A DNA stretch of 64,000 nucleotides, taken from Oscillospiraceae bacterium. GTDB taxonomy: Bacteria > Bacillota > Clostridia > Oscillospirales > Oscillospiraceae. Positions 15,818-23,974 of this stretch are shown in pieces (positions within the stretch are counted from its first letter, which is position 1; each line of letters opens with the position of its first letter). The position numbers and the translations under genes were made by a program. The notes below the pieces were generated by a model. It was not told where the DNA came from. It ran no database searches and was given only the letters and a program-made list of their open reading frames with translations. Where the stretch lies: assembly GCA_910575815.1 (NCBI GenBank), contig CAJTFN010000005.1, positions 194,965 to 258,964 of the forward strand, in the 5' to 3' direction.

Positions 15818-16306
15818 ATGCCGCGCTTCCGGCGTGAGTCCCTGGGCTTTCAGGGCCCTTTGGACCAGCGTCCCAACCAAGGCCATAGCTGGCGAGGCCA
15901 TAAGTCCGACCAACAGAGGGGCTTTTCCGCCAGCGCCTTTCCCGAAATGTCCACGAAGCGCTTTCGCGGAACGTTCCAAAAGCCGAAGGACGGCCCCCAC
16001 TCCTCCTCTGTCACAGGCTGATTGCCAATGGTTTCAAAGTATCCCCGGACAGGGGCAGGCGGTTGATGAGCCGCGGCGGAGCGGCGTTCAGGGCACTGGG
16101 GATCGTTCCGTTTTCCATCTGCCTGTCGTAGATGTAGAGCAAGTTCATCCCGTTCACAAAGCCGTCCCGGCCCTCCACCTCCAGTTGAATGATTTTTCGC
16201 AGCAAAAGGTTCCCGCAAGTGGCTGGAGCCGGAAGACGTCTCCCTCCCGAAGCCGCTTTCGGGAAGAGGTCATGGGAATCAGTTCGGTAAATTCCCGCTC
16301 TCGCAT
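15818..16306 (-). pseudogene. Broken Imm26-like immunity gene with frameshifts
   Basis: Fragments of one protein can be read across three frames of the minus strand: MREREFTELIPM...KRLREGDVFRLQPLAGTF (start at 16306), then LLRKIIQLEVEGRDGFVNGMNLLYIYDRQMENGTIP, then YFETIGNQPVTEEEW...GFWNVPRKRFVDISGKAL, and possibly a last piece ending near 15818. The GDVF start, the central beta-rich part and the late WNVPRKRF region resemble the Imm26 family of polymorphic-toxin immunity proteins. At least two frameshifts are needed, so the gene is probably inactive. A sequencing error is the main alternative. Confidence 0.6.
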
Positions 16307-16333
16307 GGCCGTTTCCTTTCCAAAGGTACGCAA

Positions 16334-16367
16334 AAAAGAGCGCGCCGCAGCTACGGCGCGCTCTTTT
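16334..16367 (-). terminator. Terminator of rpmE
   Basis: 14-bp stem (aaaagagcgcgccg and complement), 6-nt loop, TTTTTT on the minus strand, 20 nt after the rpmE stop. Confidence 0.9.
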
Positions 16368-16386
16368 ACATGTGACAGTGTCGGAC

Positions 16387-16590
16387 TTATTTGTCCAGGC
16401 CGAACCTCTTGTTGAACTTCGCGACCCGGCCGCCGGTGTCCACCAGCTTCTGCTTGCCGGTGAAGAAGGGGTGACACTTAGAGCAGACTTCCACCTTGAT
16501 ATCCTTCTTGGTAGAACCTGTCTCAATCACATTACCGCAGGCGCATGTAATCGTAGTCTGCTGATAATTGGGATGGATTCCTTCCTTCAT
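16387..16590 (-). CDS. rpmE: 50S ribosomal protein L31
   Basis: Ribosomal protein bL31, 67 aa, zinc-binding form with Cys16, Cys18, Cys36 and Cys39 (CACGN...CSKCHPF). The start is [11 protein letters not shown], the normal N-terminus. A GTG four codons upstream lies within the ribosome-binding site region and is not used. It has its own promoter and terminator. Confidence 0.96.
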   Translation of the reverse strand: MKEGIHPNYQQTTITCACGNVIETGSTKKDIKVEVCSKCHPFFTGKQKLVDTGGRVAKFNKRFGLDK

Positions 16591-16640
16591 TGCTCTGTTC
16601 ACCCCTTTCTAAAACGAAGTACGCTATAACAGCATTTGTT

Positions 16641-16669
16641 AGTATAGCACGCCGGTTTTTAAAATGCAA
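16641..16669 (-). promoter_or_regulatory. Promoter of rpmE
   Basis: Minus-strand TTGCAT, 17-bp spacer, TATACT, about 50 nt before the rpmE start. The rest of the 400-nt gap up to hsdM holds only this and the divergent hsd promoter. Confidence 0.7.
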
Positions 16670-16832
16670 GTGTTTTCTTTCATTTGAGAAATTTATTTTT
16701 CAGGGGCCAGCCGGAGGAGGTTTTGATTTGCTGCCCGCTCGCAACCATCGCTTTTCAGGGGCGGATCGGCCGGAAGGAGCCCGGTTCGGCCTCGGGGGGA
16801 CAAAAATTTTACCCGATCACAAAAGCCAAACC

Positions 16833-16861
16833 TTGCAAGGCCTCCATATCAGCAGTATAAT
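16833..16861 (+). promoter_or_regulatory. Promoter of the hsdMSR operon
   Basis: TTGCAA, 17-bp spacer, perfect TATAAT. It leaves a leader of about 120 nt before hsdM, in which no clear regulatory structure was seen. Confidence 0.7.
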
Positions 16862-16990
16862 GTCCCAAGTCAATACTTTGTTTCAACCGATGAATTGGGC
16901 GGCCATCGCGGAGGGACGGCGCGTTCATTTCGCGAAAAGCGGCGGCGGAGCCCGCCTGTCAGCGGTGAGAAAACAGGAGGAAACATCAGG

Positions 16991-19525
16991 ATGAATAAGC
17001 AGCAGCTCGCCTTTAAAATTTGGGAATCCGCCAACCGGATGCGTTCCAAAATTGAAGCCAACGAATATAAAGATTATATCCTCGGATTCATCTTTTACAA
17101 GTTCCTCTCCGACAAGGAGTTGAACTACTTGCGGGACAACGACTGGACCGAAAATCTTCTCCCTCAACTTACGGAGAACGACACCGAATCCGTGGTGAAT
17201 ATTCAAGAAAACCTCGGCTACTTTATCGCCTATAAGCATCTCTTCTCCACATGGATTGCCATGGGACCCCACTTCTCAGCCGACAATGTCACCGACGCGC
17301 TGTCCGCCTTCACCCGTCTGATAAGCCCCTCCTACCAGTCGCTGTTCGACAACATCTTCGCCACCCTCCAAACGGGGCTTTCCAAGCTGGGGGAGACCTC
17401 CGGCGCACGGACCAAAGCGATCCGCGAACTGATTTATCTCATCAAGGACATCCCCATGGATGGGAAACAGGATTACGACGTCCTGGGCTTCGTCTACGAG
17501 TACCTGATCAGCAACTTTGCCGCCAACGCAGGAAAAAAGGCCGGTGAGTTCTACACCCCCCACGAGGTCTCGCTTCTGATGTCCGAGATCATCGCGAACC
17601 ACCTGAAGAACCGCACGGAAATCAAAATCTATGACCCTACCAGCGGTTCCGGGTCCCTGCTCATCAACATCGGTCAGTGCGTCGCCCGGTACGCGGGCAG
17701 CAACAACCACATCATGTACTATGCCCAGGAGCTGAAGGAGAACACCTATAACCTCACCCGCATGAATCTGGTCATGCGGGGTATTCTGCCGGCGAACATC
17801 GTGACCCGAAACGGCGATACTCTGGAGGACGACTGGCCCTACTTCAACGAGAACGACCCGATTTACACGTACCAAACCATATATATGGATGCCGTGGTGT
17901 CCAATCCCCCCTATTCTCAGGCCTGGAATCCGGCGAACAAGTACGCGGATCCGCGATACGCGCGGTTCGGAGTTGCTCCGAAGGGGAAGGCGGACTATGC
18001 GTTCCTGCTGCACGATCTGTACCACCTGAGACCCGACGGAATCATGACCATTGTCCTTCCCCACGGCGTTCTCTTCCGGGGCGGCGAGGAAGGAAAAATC
18101 CGCAGGAATCTGATTGAACAAAACCACATCGATACCATCATCGGCCTCCCCGCCAACATCTTCTACGGAACCGGCATCCCCACCGTGATTATGGTGCTGC
18201 GGCAGAAGCGCGGCAACACGGATGTCCTGATCGTGGACGCCTCCAGGGGGTTTACCAAGGCCGGCAAGAACAACGCCCTGCGAGCCTGCGACATCAAACG
18301 AATCGTGGACGCCGTCGTGGCCCGGAAAAGCATCCCCGGGTTCGCGGAGCGGGTGGAGCGGGACACCATCCGCTGCAACGACTACAACCTGAATATCCCC
18401 CGCTATGTGGATTCCTCGGAGAAGGCGGAGAGCTGGGATATCTTCGCCTCCATGTTCGGCGGCGTTCCGGAGCGGGAGCTTCAGGAGCTGCACCCTTATT
18501 GGACCGCCTTCCCCGGGTTGAAGGAGGCGCTTTTTGCCTCGGACACCCCTTTGTACTGCCGCTTGAACGTTCCGGATTTGAACCTGGCCCTCCGGGAGCA
18601 CCCGGCGGTGTCCGACTTTTTCGCCCGCTACCGGGAGGCGTTCCGGGATTTTGGCGCGCTGCTTCAAAGCGAGCTGCTGGACAACATGCTTACCCTCCAC
18701 ATCCCGAAGGAGGAAGCCCTGCTGAGCGATGCCATCTTCTCCCGGCTGGAGACCATTCCCCTCGTCGACCGCTACGACGCCTACCAGCTGCTGGACGACC
18801 AGTGGGGACAGATTGCCGGAGACCTTGAGATCCTCCAGACCGAGGGCTTTGCCGCCGCGAAGCAGGTGGACCCGAATATGACCGACGGCAAGGAGCAGGG
18901 TTACTGGGTCGGACACATTTTGCCCTTTGACCTGGTGCAGAAAAATCTGCTGGCCGAGGATCTGGCAGCGCTGAAGGATCTGGAGGATCGCCTGTCGGGC
19001 ATTTCCGGCCAGTACGAAAGCCTATTGGAAGAACTCAGCGAAGAGGACAGGGAGCAGGACTTTGTAAACGAGAGCAAGGACGGATTCATCCCGGCGAAGG
19101 TCCGGCGGGCTCTGAAAGCGAAGGAAGCCGGGCCGGAAACCCTGGCCGTTTTGGAAAAGGCGGAGCAGCTGATGCGCGTGGAGAAGTCGCTGCGGGCGCA
19201 GATCAAGGAGCGCGGCGCCGCGCTCCATCAGAAAACAAAGGATACCATCGAAAATCTCTCCGATAAGGAGGTGCTGGAGCTTCTGCGGAAAAAGTGGATC
19301 GTCCCCCTTCTGGACAGTCTCCACTCCCTGCCCGGCACGGTTCTCACAGAGTTCGCGGGTAAGCTGGAGACCCTCTGCGGGAAGTACGAGACGACGCTGG
19401 CCAAGGTGGAGGAGGAGATTGCCGGCACGGAGCGGTCCCTGGCTTCCATGCTGGAGGAACTGACGGGGGACGAGTTTGACATGAAGGGCCTGGCCAAGTT
19501 CAGGGATATGCTAGGGGGGACGTGA
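16991..19525 (+). CDS. hsdM: Type I restriction-modification methyltransferase subunit HsdM
   Basis: N6-adenine methyltransferase subunit, 844 aa. HsdM N-terminal helical domain at about 1-150, then the catalytic N6_Mtase domain: AdoMet motif DPTSGSGSLLI near residue 215 and the catalytic NPPYSQAW near 305, with KGKADYAFLLHDLYHLRPDG and GIPTVIMVLRQ downstream. Canonical HsdM proteins are about 500-550 aa. This one continues with a helical, coiled-coil-rich C-terminal extension of about 300 residues, as in a subset of Firmicutes systems. The ATG at 16991 follows AGGAGG. A longer upstream frame lacks HsdM similarity. First gene of hsdM-hsdS-hsdR. Confidence 0.94.
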   Translation: MNKQQLAFKIWESANRMRSKIEANEYKDYILGFIFYKFLSDKELNYLRDNDWTENLLPQLTENDTESVVNIQENLGYFIAYKHLFSTWIAMGPHFSADNVTDALSAFTRLISPSYQSLFDNIFATLQTGLSKLGETSGARTKAIRELIYLIKDIPMDGKQDYDVLGFVYEYLISNFAANAGKKAGEFYTPHEVSLLMSEIIANHLKNRTEIKIYDPTSGSGSLLINIGQCVARYAGSNNHIMYYAQELKENTYNLTRMNLVMRGILPANIVTRNGDTLEDDWPYFNENDPIYTYQTIYMDAVVSNPPYSQAWNPANKYADPRYARFGVAPKGKADYAFLLHDLYHLRPDGIMTIVLPHGVLFRGGEEGKIRRNLIEQNHIDTIIGLPANIFYGTGIPTVIMVLRQKRGNTDVLIVDASRGFTKAGKNNALRACDIKRIVDAVVARKSIPGFAERVERDTIRCNDYNLNIPRYVDSSEKAESWDIFASMFGGVPERELQELHPYWTAFPGLKEALFASDTPLYCRLNVPDLNLALREHPAVSDFFARYREAFRDFGALLQSELLDNMLTLHIPKEEALLSDAIFSRLETIPLVDRYDAYQLLDDQWGQIAGDLEILQTEGFAAAKQVDPNMTDGKEQGYWVGHILPFDLVQKNLLAEDLAALKDLEDRLSGISGQYESLLEELSEEDREQDFVNESKDGFIPAKVRRALKAKEAGPETLAVLEKAEQLMRVEKSLRAQIKERGAALHQKTKDTIENLSDKEVLELLRKKWIVPLLDSLHSLPGTVLTEFAGKLETLCGKYETTLAKVEEEIAGTERSLASMLEELTGDEFDMKGLAKFRDMLGGT

Positions 19526-19526
19526 T

Positions 19527-20711
19527 ATGCGGAAAAAGGCACATGTCCCGGCCATACGGTTCGCGGGGTTTACGGAGGAATGGGCACAGCGGCAGCTGGG
19601 CGACGTCTTTGAGGAATACTCCGAAAAGAATCATCCCGAGCTTCCGCCCCTGACCATTGTTCAGGGGAGCGGCACGGTATTAAGGGAGGCCGCTGACCGA
19701 AACCTGCAATACGATAAATCCGGTTTATCCGGATATAAGCTGGTGCGGAAGGACGACTTCATCGTCCATCTCCGTTCATTTGAGGGCGGATTGGAAAAGG
19801 CAAGCCGGGACGGCGTGATAAGCCCGGCGTACCACACGTTTCACGGGGAAAACATCGATTCGAGGTTTTACTATCCCTTTTTCCGGTCCCGGTATTTTAT
19901 CGACGTCTTGCTGAAACCCCATATTTATGGCATCCGGGACGGAAAGAGCATTGACATTGAGGGCATGAAAACAGTTGCCATCCCGGCGCCCTCCTATGAG
20001 GAGCAGCGGAAAATCGGAGAATACATGGAATGTCTCGACAACCTGATTGCCCTTCACCAGAGCAAGTATGCCCGGCTGCGCGCCATGAAGAAGGCCATGC
20101 TGGAGAAGATGTTCCCCAAGGGGGGCTCCGCTGTGCCGGAGATCCGCTGGGCCGGCTTTACGGACCCCTGGGAGCGGCGGGAATTAGGCGAATGTTTCAC
20201 GGAGCGGGTGGAGAGCCTGCCGGAGGGGGAGCTCCTCTCCGTAACCATCAACGAGGGTCTTAAAAAATTCTCGGAGCTGGGCCGGCGCGACAGCTCTAAC
20301 GAGGACAAGTCGAAATACAAGAAGGTCTGCGTCGGAGACATCGCCTACAACTCCATGCGGATGTGGCAGGGGGCCAGCGGCTATTCCCCCTATGAGGGCA
20401 TCGTAAGTCCCGCGTATACCGTGCTCATTCCAAATCCGGGCGTTGACTCCAGGTGTGTGTCCTATCTGTTCAAGTGCGCGGACCTGATTCACACCTTCCA
20501 GGTGAACTCCCAGGGCATTACGTCCGACAGCTGGAATCTGAAGTTTCCCGCCCTTAGCAAGATCGAAATATACCTTTCCGGAAGCGTGGAGGAGCAGGCC
20601 CGGATCGCCCGCTTTTTCTCCCAGCTGGACGCGCTTGTCACCCTCCACCAGCAAAAGCTGACCCGTCTGCAAGGCATTAAAAAATCCTGCCTTGAAAACA
20701 TGTTCGTCTGA
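19527..20711 (+). CDS. hsdS: Type I restriction-modification specificity subunit HsdS
   Basis: DNA-recognition subunit of 394 aa. Two target-recognition domains (about 8-155 and 205-360) each begin with the repeat PxIRxAGFTxxWxxRxLG, and each is followed by a conserved spacer helix (HQSKYARLRAMKKAMLEKMFPK near 185-205 and HQQKLTRLQGIKKSCLENMF at the end). The two-fold repeat sets the spacing between the two half-sites of a bipartite target. The target itself cannot be read from sequence. The gene starts 1 nt after the hsdM stop. Confidence 0.93.
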   Translation: MRKKAHVPAIRFAGFTEEWAQRQLGDVFEEYSEKNHPELPPLTIVQGSGTVLREAADRNLQYDKSGLSGYKLVRKDDFIVHLRSFEGGLEKASRDGVISPAYHTFHGENIDSRFYYPFFRSRYFIDVLLKPHIYGIRDGKSIDIEGMKTVAIPAPSYEEQRKIGEYMECLDNLIALHQSKYARLRAMKKAMLEKMFPKGGSAVPEIRWAGFTDPWERRELGECFTERVESLPEGELLSVTINEGLKKFSELGRRDSSNEDKSKYKKVCVGDIAYNSMRMWQGASGYSPYEGIVSPAYTVLIPNPGVDSRCVSYLFKCADLIHTFQVNSQGITSDSWNLKFPALSKIEIYLSGSVEEQARIARFFSQLDALVTLHQQKLTRLQGIKKSCLENMFV

Positions 20712-20729
20712 GACCGAAAGGAGGCCGCC

Positions 20730-23700
20730 ATGGCATTTGATAAAGAGTCCGATTTCGAAGCCGCGCTGGTTCGCCTGTTAACGGACTGCGGCTGGGAGAC
20801 GGAGGTCCTGCAAAACTACACGGAGCAGCAGCTCATTCAAAATTGGGCGGAGATTCTCTTTCAGAACAACCGGAACATTGACCGCCTGAACGACTACCCC
20901 CTGACCAGCGGCGAGATGCAGCAGATCTTAGAGCAGATCACCGCCCTGCGGACGCCGCTGCGGCTGAACGGCCTCATCAACGGGAAGACGATCTCCATCA
21001 CCAGGGACAACCCGGAGGATACGCAGCACTTCGGCAAGGAAATCTCCCTGAAAATTTATGACCGCCGGGAAATCGCGGCCGGGCAGAGCCGCTATCAAAT
21101 CGTCCGGCAGCCCAGGTTCTCCGGCAGGTCCAAGCTGCTGGGGGACCGCCGGGGGGACTTGATGCTCTTAATCAACGGGATGCCGCTGATTCACATTGAG
21201 CTGAAAAAGAGCGGCGTTCCCGTCAGCCAGGCCTGTCATCAGATTGAAAAGTACGCCGCCGAGGGAGTGTTTACCGGCCTGTTTTCCCTGGTGCAGATTT
21301 TCTTTGCCATGAACCCGGAGGAGACGCTCTATTTTGCCAACCCCGGCCCGGAGGGGCGGTTCAACCCCAATTTCTTTTTCCACTGGGCAGATTTCAACAA
21401 CATGCCCGTGAACGATTGGAAGGAGGTGGCCTCCGCGCTGCTCTCCATCCCCATGGCGCATCAGCTGATCGGATTCTACACGGTTGCCGACAGCACCGAC
21501 GGGATTTTGAAGGTCATGCGGAGTTATCAGATCTTCGCAGCAAACCGTATTTCCGACAAGGTCGCACGGACCAAGTGGGAGCTGGGCGGCCAGCGGGGCG
21601 GCTTCGTCTGGCACACCACCGGGTCCGGCAAAACCATGACCTCCTTCAAGTCCGCCCAGCTGATCGCCTCGTCCAAGGACGCGGACAAGGTGGTGTTTCT
21701 GATAGACCGCATTGATCTGGGAACCCAAAGTCTGAAGGAATACCGGGGGTTCGCCGAGGAGAACGAGGAAATTCAGGCCACGGAGAACACCCGCGTTCTC
21801 GTGTCTAAGCTCACCAGCCCCAACCCCGCTGACACCCTGATTGTCACGTCCATTCAAAAGATGAGCAATATCCGGGAGGACGCCGACTGGGTGCTGAAGG
21901 CCGCGGACCTTGCAGTTATGCAGGCAAAGCGGATCGTGTTCATTGTGGACGAGTGTCACCGCTCCGTGTTCGGCGAGAATATGATGCCTCAGATCAAGCA
22001 GACGTTTCCCAGGGCCATTTTCTTCGGCTTCTCCGGGACCCCCATCCGGGATGAGAACCAGAAGAAGGGCAGCGTCACCTCCACGATTTTTGGCGACGAG
22101 CTCCACGGGTACAGCATCGCCGACGGCATCCGGGACAAGAACGTGCTGGGCTTTGACCCCTATAAGGTTCTGACCTATAGGGACGCCGATTTGCGTCAAA
22201 ACCTCGCCCTGGAAAAGGCGAAGGCCCACACGGTGCAGGAGGCCCTGTCGGACCCGAGGAAAAGCGAGGTCTATTACGAGTACCTGTCAAAGCCCATGGC
22301 GGGGAGGGAGAACGCCGCCGGGGAGTATGTGAAGGGGATCGAGGACTATATCCCCAACAGCCAATACGAGCGGGAACAGCACCAGAGCATGGTGCTCCAG
22401 GACATCCGGGACAATTGGGTGACCCTGAGCCACAACGGCAAGTTCCACGGGATCTTTGCCACCTCCAGCATTCCGGAGGCAATCCAGTATTATCAGCGGA
22501 TCAAGAGGGAGATTCCGGAGCTGAAAGCGGCGGCGCTGTTTGACCCCAGCATCGATGACAACGGCCACGGGCTCTTTAAAAAGGACAGCCTGGAGGAAAT
22601 CATACGGGACTATAACAAACGCTACCGCCAGGAATTCAGCCTTGCCACCTTTGCCAGGATGAAAAAGGACATCGCCGCCCGGCTGGCCCATAAGAGCCCC
22701 TACACGTGGGTGGAGCGCACCCCGGAGATGCAGATTGATCTGCTGATCGTGGTGGACCAGATGCTGACAGGGTTTGACTCCAAGTGGATCAATACGCTCT
22801 ACCTGGATAAGGTCCTGCACTATGAGAACATCATTCAGGCCTTTTCCAGGACAAACCGCCTGTTCGGCCCGGAAAAGCCCTTCGGGACCATCCGGTATTA
22901 CCGGCGCCCCCACACCATGGAACGGCTGATTGGCAAGGCCGTCAAGCTCTACTCCGGCGACAAGCCCCTCTCCCTGTTTGTGGAACGGCTGGACAAAAAC
23001 CTGGAGGGCATGAATTTTGTCTTCTCCCAAATCCGGGAGCTCTTCCGTCAGGCGGGCGTCGAGGATTTCTCCCGTCTGCCGCCGGAGGTGACGGAGCGGA
23101 AGAAGTTTGCCCACTTGTTCAAAACCCTCAGCGAGTATCTGGAGGCGGCGACGGTTCAGGGCTTTGTCTGGAAGACCCTGGAGTATGAGTTCAAGGGCGA
23201 CGCCCCAGGGGAGAAGAAGCGGGTCACGGTGTCCTTGGACGAGGTCACCTATAAGATTCTCGCCCAGCGGTATAAGGAGTTGTTCCTTTCCAGCGGTGGC
23301 CGGGGCGGCGGTGACGTCCCCTATGACATTGACGGCTATCTGATCGCCATTGACACCGAAAAGATTGACACAGATTATATGAACTCCCGGTTTGTGAGGT
23401 ACCTGAAGCTGCTGCGTCAGCAGGGCGCCAGCGCGGACACGATTCAGAACGCGAAGGACGAGCTGCATAAAACCTTCGCCTCCCTGACCCGGGAGGAGCA
23501 GAAATTCGCGAATATCTTCCTGCATGACATCCAGAGCGGCGATGTGGAACCGGAGGAGGGCCGGACCTTCCGCGATTATGTCACGGCCTACATGACCCGG
23601 GCCAAGGATGACCAGATTCACCGCATGGCGGTTTTGCTGGGACTCGACGAGGATAAGCTCCGAGCCATGATGGCGGCCCGCTCAACGGAGGCGAACATCA

Positions 23701-23873
23701 ACGAGTTTGGCAGATTCGACGCGCTGAAGGCCACGGTGGATAAGGAAAAGGCCAAAGTCTACTTTGAAAAAATGGAGGGCGCCCCGATTATCCCTCCGAA
23801 GGTGCCGATGCGGATTGACCGGCTGCTGAGGAAATTCATTGTCCAGGGCGGCTTTGATCTGGAGTCCGTCTGA
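20730..23873 (+). CDS. hsdR: Type I restriction endonuclease subunit HsdR
   Basis: Restriction and DNA-translocation subunit of 1047 aa, close in length to EcoR124I HsdR. The N-terminal PD-(D/E)xK nuclease is seen as RRGDLMLLINGMPLIHIELKK (about residues 138-160). The SF2 motor follows with Walker A TTGSGKT (about 292), VDECHRS (about 405), GFSGTPI and the later helicase motif VDQMLTGFDSKWINTLYLDK...QAFSRTNR. A C-terminal helical domain binds the methylase core. All key residues are present, so the system looks active. GAAAGGAGG precedes the ATG. Confidence 0.95.
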   Translation: MAFDKESDFEAALVRLLTDCGWETEVLQNYTEQQLIQNWAEILFQNNRNIDRLNDYPLTSGEMQQILEQITALRTPLRLNGLINGKTISITRDNPEDTQHFGKEISLKIYDRREIAAGQSRYQIVRQPRFSGRSKLLGDRRGDLMLLINGMPLIHIELKKSGVPVSQACHQIEKYAAEGVFTGLFSLVQIFFAMNPEETLYFANPGPEGRFNPNFFFHWADFNNMPVNDWKEVASALLSIPMAHQLIGFYTVADSTDGILKVMRSYQIFAANRISDKVARTKWELGGQRGGFVWHTTGSGKTMTSFKSAQLIASSKDADKVVFLIDRIDLGTQSLKEYRGFAEENEEIQATENTRVLVSKLTSPNPADTLIVTSIQKMSNIREDADWVLKAADLAVMQAKRIVFIVDECHRSVFGENMMPQIKQTFPRAIFFGFSGTPIRDENQKKGSVTSTIFGDELHGYSIADGIRDKNVLGFDPYKVLTYRDADLRQNLALEKAKAHTVQEALSDPRKSEVYYEYLSKPMAGRENAAGEYVKGIEDYIPNSQYEREQHQSMVLQDIRDNWVTLSHNGKFHGIFATSSIPEAIQYYQRIKREIPELKAAALFDPSIDDNGHGLFKKDSLEEIIRDYNKRYRQEFSLATFARMKKDIAARLAHKSPYTWVERTPEMQIDLLIVVDQMLTGFDSKWINTLYLDKVLHYENIIQAFSRTNRLFGPEKPFGTIRYYRRPHTMERLIGKAVKLYSGDKPLSLFVERLDKNLEGMNFVFSQIRELFRQAGVEDFSRLPPEVTERKKFAHLFKTLSEYLEAATVQGFVWKTLEYEFKGDAPGEKKRVTVSLDEVTYKILAQRYKELFLSSGGRGGGDVPYDIDGYLIAIDTEKIDTDYMNSRFVRYLKLLRQQGASADTIQNAKDELHKTFASLTREEQKFANIFLHDIQSGDVEPEEGRTFRDYVTAYMTRAKDDQIHRMAVLLGLDEDKLRAMMAARSTEANINEFGRFDALKATVDKEKAKVYFEKMEGAPIIPPKVPMRIDRLLRKFIVQGGFDLESV

Positions 23874-23928
23874 AAAGCGGCGCTTTGGCGATCAGGCCAT
23901 CCCGAATATGAACCTCCCCAGCGAAAAA

Positions 23929-23962
23929 CAGACCGTCTTCCAGAACACTGGAAGACGGTCTG
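23929..23962. terminator. Bidirectional terminator between hsdR and the SLH protein gene
   Basis: Perfect 15-bp stem (cagaccgtcttccag / ctggaagacggtctg), 4-nt loop, TTTTT on the minus side. It serves the convergent hsdR and SLH genes. Confidence 0.85.
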
Positions 23963-23974
23963 CCGTTTGCGTGT

